Origin: Alphaproteobacteria bacterium
GTDB lineage: Bacteria > Pseudomonadota > Alphaproteobacteria > Rickettsiales > JAFLCR01
Direction: 5' to 3'
Assembly: GCA_017302755.1 (NCBI GenBank)
Contig: JAFLCR010000031.1
Coordinates: 1-14,449 of the forward strand
DNA: 14,449 nt
In this document: piece by piece, positions 1-7,598 of the stretch
Position numbering within the stretch: position 1 is the first letter of the stretch
Layout of the letters: each line of letters opens with the position of its first letter
Notes under the pieces: model-generated
What the model was told of the DNA's origin: nothing
Database searches by the model: none
What the model saw: the letters and a program-made list of their open reading frames with translations, nothing else
Program-made: the position numbers and the translations under genes

Positions 1-828
1 CAAATCCTTCCACGTGCCGCCGACGCCCGGCACATCAGCCTGACCGCCCAGCTTGCCCTCCGTGCCCACTTCGCGCGCCACGCGCGTCACTTCCGACGCG
101 AAAGAGCCAAGCTGGTCCACCATGGTGTTAATGGTGTCTTTCAATTCCAGGATTTCGCCGGCTACATCCACCGTAATCTTGCGCGAGAGGTCACCGTTCG
201 CCACGGCAGTCGTCACCTGCGCGATGTTGCGCACCTGGCTGGTCAGGTTGCCCGCCATCGAGTTCACCGAGTCGGTCAGATCCTTCCAGGTTCCGGCCAC
301 GCCTTCCACATTTGCCTGACCACCCAGCTTGCCTTCGGTACCTACCTCTCGCGCCACGCGCGTCACTTCCGAGGCAAAGCTACGCAGCTGATCCACCATG
401 GTATTGATGGTGTTCTTCAGCTCCAGGATTTCGCCTTTCACGTCCACCGTTACTTTTTTGGACAAGTCACCGTTGGCCACAGCAGTCGCCACTTCGGCGA
501 TATTGCGCACCTGGCCGGTCAAATTGCCGGCCATCATGTTCACGGAGTCGGTCAGATCCTTCCACGTGCCTGCCACGTCCTTCACCTTGGCCTGGCCGCC
601 GAGCTTGCCTTCGGTACCCACTTCACGCGCCACGCGGGTTACTTCCGAAGCGAAAGAGCCAAGCTGGTCCACCATGGTGTTGATGGTGCGCGCAGTGCGC
701 AGGAACTCACCCTGCAGCGGCCTGTCATCGATTTCGAGCGCCATGGTTTGCGACAGATCGCCTTGCGCCACGGCGCCGATCACGCGCGCCGTTTCGCTGG
801 TCGGGTGCACAAGGTCGTCAATCAATCC
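1..828 (-). repeat. 276-bp tandem repeats encoding 92-residue HAMP units
   Basis: The sequence recurs with a 276-bp period. CAAATCCTTCCA at 1, CAGATCCTTCCA at 277 and CAGATCCTTCCA at 553 are equivalent points. Each unit encodes one 92-residue HAMP segment of the kinase. Copies are close to identical at the DNA level. The first and third resemble each other locally more than the second: both encode LGSFASEV, while the middle copy encodes LRSFASEV. The array continues beyond the left edge, so total copy number is unknown. Confidence 0.85.
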
Positions 829-1137
829 GTTTACGGACTCCACTGAAGCCCGCCAGAATCCATCTACATTTCCCAAGGAAAGGCGCTGGCTCAACCGGCC
901 TTCCTTGCCGACGACAAGACTCAGGCGCCCCAGCTCGCCGGCCATGCGCTCATTCAGTTCCACCACCTCGTTAAAGGCATCCGCCACCTTCCCGGCAACG
1001 CCTGTCCACTCAGCAGGCAGGCGCACGCCGGGCTGCCCCTTCCGGAGCGCCGTCAACGCCTGAAGCATGGCCACCATCTCCCCGCCGGAAGCGGGAGCAG
1101 GCTCCACCACTTGTTGCACGGAAGCGCTGCGAGCCAT
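1..1137 (-). CDS. HAMP-array cytoplasmic sensor histidine kinase (N-terminal part, runs off left edge)
   Basis: The minus-strand frame is open from the ATG at 1137 to the window edge, giving the first 379 residues. No membrane segment or signal peptide is visible, so the protein is probably cytoplasmic. After about 35 residues come divergent HAMP-like units (for example RLPAEWTG, then a unit ending near GDLSQTMALE), followed by near-identical 92-residue HAMP units. These carry EVTRVAREVGTEGKLGGQA, WKDLTDSVN, MAGNL and VANGDLS, ending in GEILELKDTINTMVDQL. This is the pattern of poly-HAMP kinases (group III/Nik1-like and related alphaproteobacterial hybrid kinases). From family knowledge, GAF, HisKA/HATPase and receiver domains would be expected beyond the edge, but none is visible. 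A second ATG at 1143 and a distant one at 1314 are in frame; 1137 is preferred because GGAACGG lies 6 nt ahead of it and the residues upstream look non-coding. The response regulator at 1344-1793 lies upstream on the same strand. Confidence 0.85.
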   Translation of the reverse strand, partial: MARSASVQQVVEPAPASGGEMVAMLQALTALRKGQPGVRLPAEWTGVAGKVADAFNEVVELNERMAGELGRLSLVVGKEGRLSQRLSLGNVDGFWRASVESVNGLIDDLVHPTSETARVIGAVAQGDLSQTMALEIDDRPLQGEFLRTARTINTMVDQLGSFASEVTRVAREVGTEGKLGGQAKVKDVAGTWKDLTDSVNMMAGNLTGQVRNIAEVATAVANGDLSKKVTVDVKGEILELKNTINTMVDQLRSFASEVTRVAREVGTEGKLGGQANVEGVAGTWKDLTDSVNSMAGNLTSQVRNIAQVTTAVANGDLSRKITVDVAGEILELKDTINTMVDQLGSFASEVTRVAREVGTEGKLGGQADVPGVGGTWKDL

Positions 1138-1143
1138 AATCAT

Positions 1144-1161
1144 CCGTTCCGCGCAGAACGG
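1144..1161. other. Inverted repeat overlapping the kinase ribosome-binding region
   Basis: CCGTTC and GAACGG form a perfect 6-bp inverted repeat separated by 6 nt. On the minus-strand transcript the 3' arm is GGAACGG, the only Shine-Dalgarno-like sequence before the kinase start at 1137. The stem could therefore hide the ribosome-binding site, or the palindrome could be a protein operator. Function is inferred only. Confidence 0.35.
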
Positions 1162-1307
1162 AATTGTGGGAAACACCCCCCATGCACAACGCGCTTCATA
1201 CTGTTCCTTTTTCCCGCAAGAGCCGCTTCGCTGCGATTTAAAAGCCGAACGAGTTAAACGGCTAAAGACATAAATCGACGATGTGGTTCTACAGGGGGAA
1301 TATAAGG

Positions 1308-1323
1308 AGGGCATAAATGCCCT
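1308..1323 (-). terminator. Possible weak hairpin downstream of the response regulator
   Basis: AGGGCAT and ATGCCCT form a compact palindrome about 20 nt past the stop of the response regulator. It is followed on the minus strand by CCTTATATT rather than a proper T tract. It may be a weak terminator or an RNA processing point between regulator and kinase. The rest of 1138-1343 holds no convincing gene. Confidence 0.3.
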
Positions 1324-1343
1324 GAAGATTCAGTATTCCGCGC

Positions 1344-1793
1344 TTAGGCTTCTGATGTGCGGTTTTGGATTCTTTGGAAAATCTCTTCCATTTTTTCCAT
1401 AGCGACAGGCTTAACGAGGTGTTCATCGAAGCCAGCGTTCTTGATCATTTCCCGGTGCTCGGGCCGATCCCATCCAGTCTGCGCAATAACATAGCTGCGT
1501 TCAAGCCCCGGCTCCTTGCGAATCCCCCTGCAAAGCTCGTAGCCGCTCATACCGGGAAGGCCAATATCCAGAAGCATCACGTCCGGAATAAAAGAACGCG
1601 CCATAACAAGTCCGCTTTCCCCATCTTTTGCGGCCCGCACCTCGTGGCCGAACATCTCGATCATCCACCCCAGCGTCTTGGTCAGAGCTTCATTATCGTC
1701 AACGATCAGCACTCGCAGGCTCCGGGAGGATATGGCGTCTTCCTTCTCTTGTTCAGAATTCGACGGGAGTTCTTTCAGAACGGCTGTTTGCAT
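1344..1793 (-). CDS. Single-domain (CheY-like) response regulator
   Basis: The 149-residue product is one receiver domain with no output domain. All key residues are visible: acidic pair D32/D33 in LRVLIVDDNE, phospho-acceptor D76 in VMLLDIGLPG, T106 in IAQTGW and K128 in HLVKP. The first 24 residues are a polar leader rich in E and S. The ATG at 1793 is chosen because TTGAGGAA lies 6-7 nt upstream of it. The open frame continues to 1895, but that extension is Cys/Arg-rich, carries no receiver signature and would enter the divergent promoter region. It probably acts as a diffusible phospho-acceptor or shuttle for a hybrid kinase. The HAMP kinase 206 bp downstream on the same strand is the natural partner, which is inference from position. 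Confidence 0.88.
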   Translation of the reverse strand: MQTAVLKELPSNSEQEKEDAISSRSLRVLIVDDNEALTKTLGWMIEMFGHEVRAAKDGESGLVMARSFIPDVMLLDIGLPGMSGYELCRGIRKEPGLERSYVIAQTGWDRPEHREMIKNAGFDEHLVKPVAMEKMEEIFQRIQNRTSEA

Positions 1794-1888
1794 ACAATTC
1801 CTCAAGGCTGACACACCGTACACCCTGCGGCAGGGGTTGCAACTATGCCACGAAGCATCCCCGAAATCCACGTCCCTTTTTGGGGCAT

Positions 1889-1914
1889 GGAACATATGGC
1901 ATCTTTATGCGGTT
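1889..1914 (+). promoter_or_regulatory. EcfG-type (general stress sigma) promoter candidate for the trehalose gene
   Basis: GGAAC at 1889-1893, 17 nt, then GGTT at 1911-1914 matches the alphaproteobacterial EcfG/RpoE2/sigma-T pattern (GGAAC, 16-18 nt, cGTT) except for the weakly conserved first base of the -10. Transcription would start near 1921-1925, giving a leader of only about 10 nt before the ATG at 1932. That agrees with the lack of a Shine-Dalgarno sequence there. Trehalose synthesis genes are known members of this stress regulon. No activity has been shown. Confidence 0.55.
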
Positions 1915-1931
1915 AAATACTATCAAATTGC

Positions 1932-4133
1932 ATGAAAAATCTTCCACTTACTTCCGATTCCACCCCGTCTCTTCCCGCCGTTCCCGATACGTTGGATGCC
2001 AACTGGCTGCTGATGCTGGATGTGGATGGAACGCTTCTGGACATCGCCAGCCGTCCTGACCGCGTCGTGGTGCCGCTTACCCTTAAGGAAACCCTGCTCA
2101 GGCTGCACGATCTTCTGGATGGCGCGCTGGTGCTGGTAAGCGGCAGGCCGGTTGCCGAGCTGGATGCGCTGTTCGGGCCTCTGCGTCTACCGGCGGTCGG
2201 CATCCACGGCGGAGAAATGCGAATCGTAGGCAGCCGCATCCGCAAGCGGCATTTGCCGGAAAAACAGGCCATGGAGCAGCTGACTCGGAAATGCCGCAAG
2301 CGCGCCGAAACGCTTCCTGGCATTCTGATTGAATCCAAACCGTCTTCGGTGGCCCTGCACTACCGCCTCAACGCCAGCGCGGGCCAAACCGTTCGTGACT
2401 GGGCACAGGTTCTGGCGCGGAAAATGGGGCCGGGATGGACCTTCCTGGAAGGCAAGCAGGTCTGCGAGATCAAACCGGCGGCTTTTCATAAAGGGCATGC
2501 CGTGCGCGAGCTTTGCAACTTGAAGGCGTTCGCAGGGCGAAAGCCTGTCTATATCGGAGACGATATTACCGACGAAGACGCTTTTGCGGCGCTGCAATCC
2601 GTAGACGGGCTTTGCATCAAGATATGCAGCGATCCTTCGCCGGCCATGGCGACGGTTGAATCGCCGACGCAACTGCGGCGCTGGCTGGCTCAACTGGTTC
2701 AGCACGCCAACGGTTCCGTACAGTCGCAGCCGCTCAACAGGCCGCGCGGCGGCAGGCTCGCCAGCCTTGGGCACGACCAGAGAATCATCGTTGTTTCCAA
2801 CCGCGTTTCCCTGCCTCGCGCCGCCAAGGCCAATGACGGAGGCCTTGCCGTATCCATGAGCGCGGTGCTGAACGAACACGGAGGCGTCTGGATCGGGTGG
2901 AGCGGGAAAATAAACGAAACACCCCATCTTCAAACCATACCTCACGGCGAGGTGACCTATCTTCTCCAGGACATCACCTCTTTGGAATACGAGCATTTCT
3001 ACATGAAGTTCTGCAACGCCATTCTCTGGCCGCTGCTGCATTACACCATGGAACTTCCCGAGCATATCCGCCCGGCTTATGAAACCTATCTCGAGGTTAA
3101 TGCGCGCTATGCGGAGCTGGTGATTTCCGCGCTGAGGCCCGGTGATGTCATCTGGGTTCATGATTTTCACTTTATTCCTCTCGCCGCCGAACTGCGCCGT
3201 CGTGGCGTAAAAAACCGCATCGGATTTTTCCTGCATGTCCCCTTCCCTTCAAGGGAAGTGCTGATGACCTTGCCCGTGCATTACGAATTGATGAGCACGC
3301 TAGGCGCTTACGATGTTATCGGCTTTCAGACACAGCGCGATCTTGAAGCCTTCCGCGATTATGCGGCCTCGGAATCCATTCCTCTCGGCGCGAATGAGGA
3401 GCTTTCTTACCCCGCCACCTTCGCCGGCCACTTCCCGATCAGCATCGATACGCCGCGTTTCGCGCGGCAAAGTAAAAAATCCGTTGAAAGCAAGGACGCG
3501 CAGGAACTGAAGGCAAGCCTTGAGGGGCGGGCGCTCATTCTCGGCGTAGACCGCATGGATTACAGCAAAGGCCTTATCCAACGCCTGCGCGCGATCGACG
3601 AGTTACTGACGCGACAGCCGGAGTTTCGCAAGCAGTTTACCTTTCTGCAGATCGCCCCGCCGACACGCGAGGATATTCAGAAATACGCTGCACTTAGGGC
3701 CGAGGTGGAAGCCCTGGTGGGGCACATCAACGGTAAGCACGCCATGGTGGACTGGGTGCCCATCCGTTTTCTTGCGCGCGGCATCCGGCGCGAGACGATT
3801 GCCGCGTTCTACCGGCTGGCGCGGGTCTGCCTGGTGACGCCGCTGCGCGACGGTATGAACCTCGTGGCCAAGGAATACGTGGCCGCGCAGGATCCGGAAG
3901 ATCCCGGCGTGCTCATTCTTTCCCGCTTTGCGGGCGCATCAGAAGAGCTGCAACGCGCGTTGCAGGTAAACCCTCATGACACCGAGGAAATGTCGAACGC
4001 CATCGCCCAGGCTCTGGCCATGCCAAAAGAAGAACGCCGGGAACGCTGGCGCAACATGTACACGATCCTCTCGAAACAAACGCTGGAATCATGGTATCAG
4101 GATTATCTTCACGCTCTTTCCGGTGCATCCTGA
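1932..4133 (+). CDS. Bifunctional trehalose-6-phosphate phosphatase / trehalose-6-phosphate synthase (OtsB-OtsA fusion)
   Basis: The 733-residue protein joins two trehalose enzymes. Residues about 25-260 are an HAD phosphatase like OtsB: motif I DVDGT (D30, D32), SGR at 70-72, K187 in FHKGHAV, and GDDITDED at 209-216. Residues about 283-733 are a GT20 synthase like OtsA: SNRVS at 289-293, NDGGLA at 301-306, WVHDFHFIP near 409, LHVPFPSRE near 434, GVDRMDYSKGL at 538-548 with R541 and K546 for the phosphates, and PLRDGMNLVAKEY for UDP-glucose. Together they would make trehalose-6-phosphate from UDP-glucose and glucose-6-phosphate and dephosphorylate it in the cytosol. Length is close to E. coli OtsB plus OtsA. 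Both catalytic sets look intact. The order (phosphatase first) is the reverse of the common TPS-TPP fusions. Start at 1932 has no clear ribosome-binding site. The MFS gene begins 3 nt after the stop. Confidence 0.95.
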   Translation: MKNLPLTSDSTPSLPAVPDTLDANWLLMLDVDGTLLDIASRPDRVVVPLTLKETLLRLHDLLDGALVLVSGRPVAELDALFGPLRLPAVGIHGGEMRIVGSRIRKRHLPEKQAMEQLTRKCRKRAETLPGILIESKPSSVALHYRLNASAGQTVRDWAQVLARKMGPGWTFLEGKQVCEIKPAAFHKGHAVRELCNLKAFAGRKPVYIGDDITDEDAFAALQSVDGLCIKICSDPSPAMATVESPTQLRRWLAQLVQHANGSVQSQPLNRPRGGRLASLGHDQRIIVVSNRVSLPRAAKANDGGLAVSMSAVLNEHGGVWIGWSGKINETPHLQTIPHGEVTYLLQDITSLEYEHFYMKFCNAILWPLLHYTMELPEHIRPAYETYLEVNARYAELVISALRPGDVIWVHDFHFIPLAAELRRRGVKNRIGFFLHVPFPSREVLMTLPVHYELMSTLGAYDVIGFQTQRDLEAFRDYAASESIPLGANEELSYPATFAGHFPISIDTPRFARQSKKSVESKDAQELKASLEGRALILGVDRMDYSKGLIQRLRAIDELLTRQPEFRKQFTFLQIAPPTREDIQKYAALRAEVEALVGHINGKHAMVDWVPIRFLARGIRRETIAAFYRLARVCLVTPLRDGMNLVAKEYVAAQDPEDPGVLILSRFAGASEELQRALQVNPHDTEEMSNAIAQALAMPKEERRERWRNMYTILSKQTLESWYQDYLHALSGAS

Positions 4134-4136
4134 CGC

Positions 4137-5387
4137 ATGTTTGCCTCGCTCAAGCCTGTCATCGTCCTCCTGCTGAGCTTCGTTATTCTCTGCCTTGGGC
4201 ATGGGCTGCAAAGCGTGCTTCTGCCAACAAGGGCCGTGGTGGAGAACTACTCCACCATCGCCATGGGCGTGCTGATGTCGTCCTATTACGCGGGCTTCAT
4301 CACCGGCACGTTCACGGGGCCGCGGCTGATCGCGCAGGTCGGGCATATCCGCGTCTTCGCCGCCAGCGCCGCTGGTGCCTGCGCGGTCATGCTGTGCTTT
4401 CCCATGCTACCTTATCCGCCGCTATGGTTTCTACTGCGCTTTCTTTACGGCCTGTGCCTGGTGCATTTTTACACGGTGATGGAAAGCTGGCTGAACAGCA
4501 TCAGCGGCGCGTCCAATCGGGGCAGGATTCTTTCCGTCTATATGATTCTCAATTTCATCGCCATGAGCGGCGGGCAGATGCTGTTCTCGCAAACCCATGC
4601 CGACGGCATGCGCATGTTCTCGCTTTCCGCGATGCTGCTCTCCCTGTCGCTAATTCCGCTTTTGCTGAGCCGCACCAAACGCCCTGCGGAAGTGCATTCG
4701 ACGGAAACGCTGACTCTTAAACGCCTGTTTGTCATTTCCCCACTGGGGGTGGCGGGCGCCGTGACCGCCGGCCTCGCGGGCGGCGCTTACTGGGGTTTGA
4801 CCGCGCCCTATATTCTGGGCATGGGGTTTAAACAGGAGCATATCGCCTGGTTCATGACCGCAAGCCTGCTTGGAGGTCTTGCGGCTCAATGGCCGCTCGG
4901 CGTGCTTTCGGACCACATCAACCGCCGCTGGGTGATTCTTCTGGCGGCATTGATTCTGTGCGTTTCCGCCGCCGCGCTTTCGGGCATGACGCTGGTAAAA
5001 AACCCAGAACTTGTCTGGCTGCTGATCCTAGCCGTGATGTTCGGCGCTGCGTTTCATCCGCTTTATTCCCTCTGCATTGCACACACGAATGATTTCGTGC
5101 CGCAAGGCCAGTTTGTCCGTGCCAGCGCGGGGTTGCAGCTGGTGCAAAGCTGCGGCGCCGTGCTCGGGCCGCTGCTGGCCGGCGCATTGATGAAGCTGGG
5201 CGGCGGCATCATGATTTACGGCGGCATCGCGTTTCTGGCGGGCCTGTTGGCCGCTTATAGTCTGTTTCGCATTTTTGAGAACCGCATTCCCCGCCGCTTC
5301 CTGCCTTTCCGCCTGGTGACTCGCACCGGCCCCGAAGCGCTTTTCCTGGATCCGCGCTCCAAAAATGACACGATGCCTATTTCTTAG
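4137..5387 (+). CDS. MFS transporter, YcaD-like
   Basis: The 416-residue protein is strongly hydrophobic, with about 12 predicted membrane spans in two halves separated by a basic loop near residues 180-195 (SRTKRP). MESWLN at 115-120, followed by NRGRILS near 127-133, is characteristic of the YcaD-like branch of the major facilitator superfamily. Substrate is unknown for that branch. The start is 3 nt after the stop of the trehalose gene, so translation is probably coupled and expression shared. Trehalose export or sugar handling would be guesswork from position only. The C-terminal tail of about 30 residues after the last span is polar and cytoplasmic. Confidence 0.85.
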   Translation: MFASLKPVIVLLLSFVILCLGHGLQSVLLPTRAVVENYSTIAMGVLMSSYYAGFITGTFTGPRLIAQVGHIRVFAASAAGACAVMLCFPMLPYPPLWFLLRFLYGLCLVHFYTVMESWLNSISGASNRGRILSVYMILNFIAMSGGQMLFSQTHADGMRMFSLSAMLLSLSLIPLLLSRTKRPAEVHSTETLTLKRLFVISPLGVAGAVTAGLAGGAYWGLTAPYILGMGFKQEHIAWFMTASLLGGLAAQWPLGVLSDHINRRWVILLAALILCVSAAALSGMTLVKNPELVWLLILAVMFGAAFHPLYSLCIAHTNDFVPQGQFVRASAGLQLVQSCGAVLGPLLAGALMKLGGGIMIYGGIAFLAGLLAAYSLFRIFENRIPRRFLPFRLVTRTGPEALFLDPRSKNDTMPIS

Positions 5388-5391
5388 GCAT
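5373..5391 (+). other. Hairpin over the MFS stop codon
   Basis: ATGCCTA and TAGGCAT form a 7-bp stem with a 5-nt loop; the MFS stop TAG lies in the 3' arm. A run of six T follows only at 5403-5408, about 11 nt later, so it is at best a weak terminator between the transporter and the phospholipase-like gene. Confidence 0.3.
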
Positions 5392-5416
5392 GCTTTCAGA
5401 TCGTTTTTTAACGTTG

Positions 5417-5438
5417 CTTTGCCTATCACCAGGCAAAG
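5417..5438 (+). other. Perfect 8-bp hairpin just upstream of the PLD-family start codon
   Basis: CTTTGCCT and AGGCAAAG form a perfect stem around ATCACC, ending 9 nt before the ATG at 5448. There is no T tract on either strand, so it is not a simple terminator. The purine-rich 3' arm is the nearest candidate for ribosome binding, so it could modulate translation of the downstream gene. Confidence 0.35.
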
Positions 5439-5447
5439 GCAAGTATT

Positions 5448-7598
5448 ATGACGACACCACTTCTCCAACCGGGCCGCAATTGCAGCGACATGGCGGTGGC
5501 CACGCATGCGTCCCTGCTGATTGATTGCGCCAATTACTATCAGGCGCTGCATGAGGGGATCAGCAAAGCCCGGCACTCCGTCTTCGTGCTTGGATGGGAT
5601 ATCGACAGCCGCATCGAACTGGTTCGAGGGAAAGAAGAAGCCCGGGCTCCCACCAGCTTTTTCGGATTGATTCAGCATGTTGCCCGCCGCCGTCCTGAGC
5701 TTCGCATTTATCTGAACCGCTGGGATTACTCGATCTACATGGCGGCGGAAAAAGAAGCGCTGTCCGCCTTGAAATGGAAGCTGCGCTCTCCTTCCAATGT
5801 CCACTTCTGCCTGGACGGTACCGTGCCGCTGGGAGCCTGCCATCATCAGAAAATCGTCGTTATCGATGATGAAATCGCCTTCTGCGGCGGCATGGACGTG
5901 GCGCGGGGACGCTGGGACCGCAGGGAACATTTGCCGAGAAACCGGCACCGGGTCGACCCCCCCGCGACATACCAGCTTACCAATGAATGGAAATTCGGCC
6001 CTTATCACGACATCCAGATGCTGGTGGCGGGCCCGGCGGCACAATGCCTGGCGGAACTGGCGCGAAAGCGGTGGGAGCAGGCGGTCGGCGAACAGGCTGT
6101 TCCTCTCAGGCCATTGGAAAGCGGTGCTCTGCCTTGCACCTGGCCCGAAACCGCGCATGTTGGATTCAGGGACATGGTGACGGGCATCGCGCTTACCTGC
6201 CCTCAGAAATACGGCGACACCCCTATACGCCATGCGGAGCGGCTTTACCTTGACCTTATCACCAGCGCTCAACGCTTTATTTATCTGGAGAATCAATATT
6301 TGACCCAGCCGCGCATCGCCGCCGCGCTTCATGCCCGGCTGAAGGAAAATCCCCACCTGCGCGTGCTGATGGTCAGCTCCTGCCGACCCGAAGGCATCAT
6401 GGAGCGCAAGGCGATGTGGCACGGCCGGGCCCGGTTCATGGAAATCGCCGCCAGGGATAATGTGACGGACCGCATCGTGCTCGCTTATCCCGTAAGCCGC
6501 GTGCAGGAGAAGGAAAAACCTGTACGTATCCATTCCAAGATCATGATCGTGGATGACCGCTATCTTCGGGTAGGCTCCACCAACCTCAACAACCGTTCCA
6601 TGAGCGTGGATACGGAATGCGATCTGCTGCTCGAGGCGCAAAACGCGGCGCAAAGACGTGAAATCGCCGCCGCGCGCAACGACCTGATCCGCGAACACAC
6701 AGGGCGGGAAAAGGATGATATCGAGGCCCTCGTTCGAAGCGGTGCCGACGCCACGATCTTTATGCAGGAAATCCCGCATAGCCGCCAGCACCTGCGTGCG
6801 GCGGATGACTCGCGCTACCGCCATGAATTCCTGGGTGCGCTCGCCATGCGTCTCGCCGATCCCTGCAAAGCCTATCTTCCCTATGGATGGATGCATCCGC
6901 TGGACTGGTTGAAACGCCATTTTTCTCCGCGGTGGCTGCTGATCATTGCCTTTGTGGCGGCACTGGCCCTGGCGTGGCAGGCGACTCCCATCTCCGAATA
7001 TGCCTCGCCGGAAAAGCTTTCTTCTTTTTTCGACCGGACGCGAGGCAGCTCGTGGGGATGGCTGGCGGCCATGCTGCTCTACGCGCTCGGATGTACGGTG
7101 CTGATTCCGCGGGTATTTATGAACGCCGCGGTGATCATGGTCTTTCCTCCGATGCAAGCTTTCATGATCGCGATGGGCGGTTCCTGCTTATCATGCGCCA
7201 CCGGGTTCTGGCTGGGGCAGTTGCTGGGCATGAAAACTCTTTCCAGCCTGGTGGGCAGACATTCGGAAACAATCCGCCATTACACGCACCAGGGAGGCAT
7301 CATGGGCATCACCCTGCTGCGCCTGTTGCCCGTGGCACCCTACATGATCGTCAATCTGGCGCTTGGCATGGCGAATGTTTCCTTTGTTGTATTCATGACA
7401 GGCAGTTTTCTGGCGCTGCTTCCGGGAACCATCTCCGTGATGTTTTTAGGTCATTCCCTGCTGTCTTTATGGCAGGATCCCGACCCCAAGAACGCGCTGA
7501 TGGCAGGGCTGGGCGTGCTGCTCTGGGCTGGCCTTGTCTGGGGCACACATGTGTTCAGCCGGCGGTGGCAGCAGCATACGCGGCCCGCGCAGGCATGA
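5448..7598 (+). CDS. Phospholipase D / cardiolipin synthase-like protein with C-terminal VTT (DedA/TVP38-type) membrane domain
   Basis: The 716-residue protein has two HKD motifs of the PLD superfamily: H133-x-K135-x4-D140 in HHQKIVVIDD, followed by GGMD, and H362-x-K364-x4-D369 in IHSKIMIVDD, followed by GSTNLNNRS. This pair makes one active site for phosphatidyl transfer or hydrolysis, so cardiolipin-type synthesis or phospholipid remodelling is likely. Residues about 495-716 are hydrophobic, with at least five membrane segments, and carry the VTT/SNARE-associated signature RLLPVAPYMIVNLALGMANV ending in LLPGT. VTT proteins include scramblases and DedA-type lipid carriers, so catalysis and lipid movement may be combined in one chain. 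The start at 5448 lies 60 nt after the MFS stop. The stop overlaps the next gene by ATGA, implying translational coupling. Confidence 0.9.
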   Translation: MTTPLLQPGRNCSDMAVATHASLLIDCANYYQALHEGISKARHSVFVLGWDIDSRIELVRGKEEARAPTSFFGLIQHVARRRPELRIYLNRWDYSIYMAAEKEALSALKWKLRSPSNVHFCLDGTVPLGACHHQKIVVIDDEIAFCGGMDVARGRWDRREHLPRNRHRVDPPATYQLTNEWKFGPYHDIQMLVAGPAAQCLAELARKRWEQAVGEQAVPLRPLESGALPCTWPETAHVGFRDMVTGIALTCPQKYGDTPIRHAERLYLDLITSAQRFIYLENQYLTQPRIAAALHARLKENPHLRVLMVSSCRPEGIMERKAMWHGRARFMEIAARDNVTDRIVLAYPVSRVQEKEKPVRIHSKIMIVDDRYLRVGSTNLNNRSMSVDTECDLLLEAQNAAQRREIAAARNDLIREHTGREKDDIEALVRSGADATIFMQEIPHSRQHLRAADDSRYRHEFLGALAMRLADPCKAYLPYGWMHPLDWLKRHFSPRWLLIIAFVAALALAWQATPISEYASPEKLSSFFDRTRGSSWGWLAAMLLYALGCTVLIPRVFMNAAVIMVFPPMQAFMIAMGGSCLSCATGFWLGQLLGMKTLSSLVGRHSETIRHYTHQGGIMGITLLRLLPVAPYMIVNLALGMANVSFVVFMTGSFLALLPGTISVMFLGHSLLSLWQDPDPKNALMAGLGVLLWAGLVWGTHVFSRRWQQHTRPAQA

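Noticed and set aside
1..828. CRISPR-like regular repeats
   Set aside because: The period of 276 bp is continuous and in frame, without spacers; it encodes protein repeats.
53..1063. Plus-strand frames over the HAMP repeats
   Set aside because: They are repetitive only because they oppose the HAMP array; the minus-strand protein matches a known family.
1794..1895. N-terminal extension of the response regulator
   Set aside because: No receiver homology, unusual Cys/Arg content and a well-placed ribosome-binding site before the ATG at 1793.
2187..3236. Minus-strand open frame of 349 codons opposite the trehalose gene
   Set aside because: Composition is that of an antisense shadow, and the plus strand encodes intact OtsB and OtsA motifs.
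5028..7157. Long minus-strand open frame of 709 codons
   Set aside because: It lies opposite the MFS and PLD-family genes, whose catalytic motifs are clear; the product is rich in H, R, Q and G with no recognisable domain. Long antisense frames are expected in GC-rich codon-biased DNA.
6887..7594. Upstream extension of the EEP frame
   Set aside because: This part is the shifted reading of the PLD/VTT coding sequence; EEP homology begins at the ATG at 7595.
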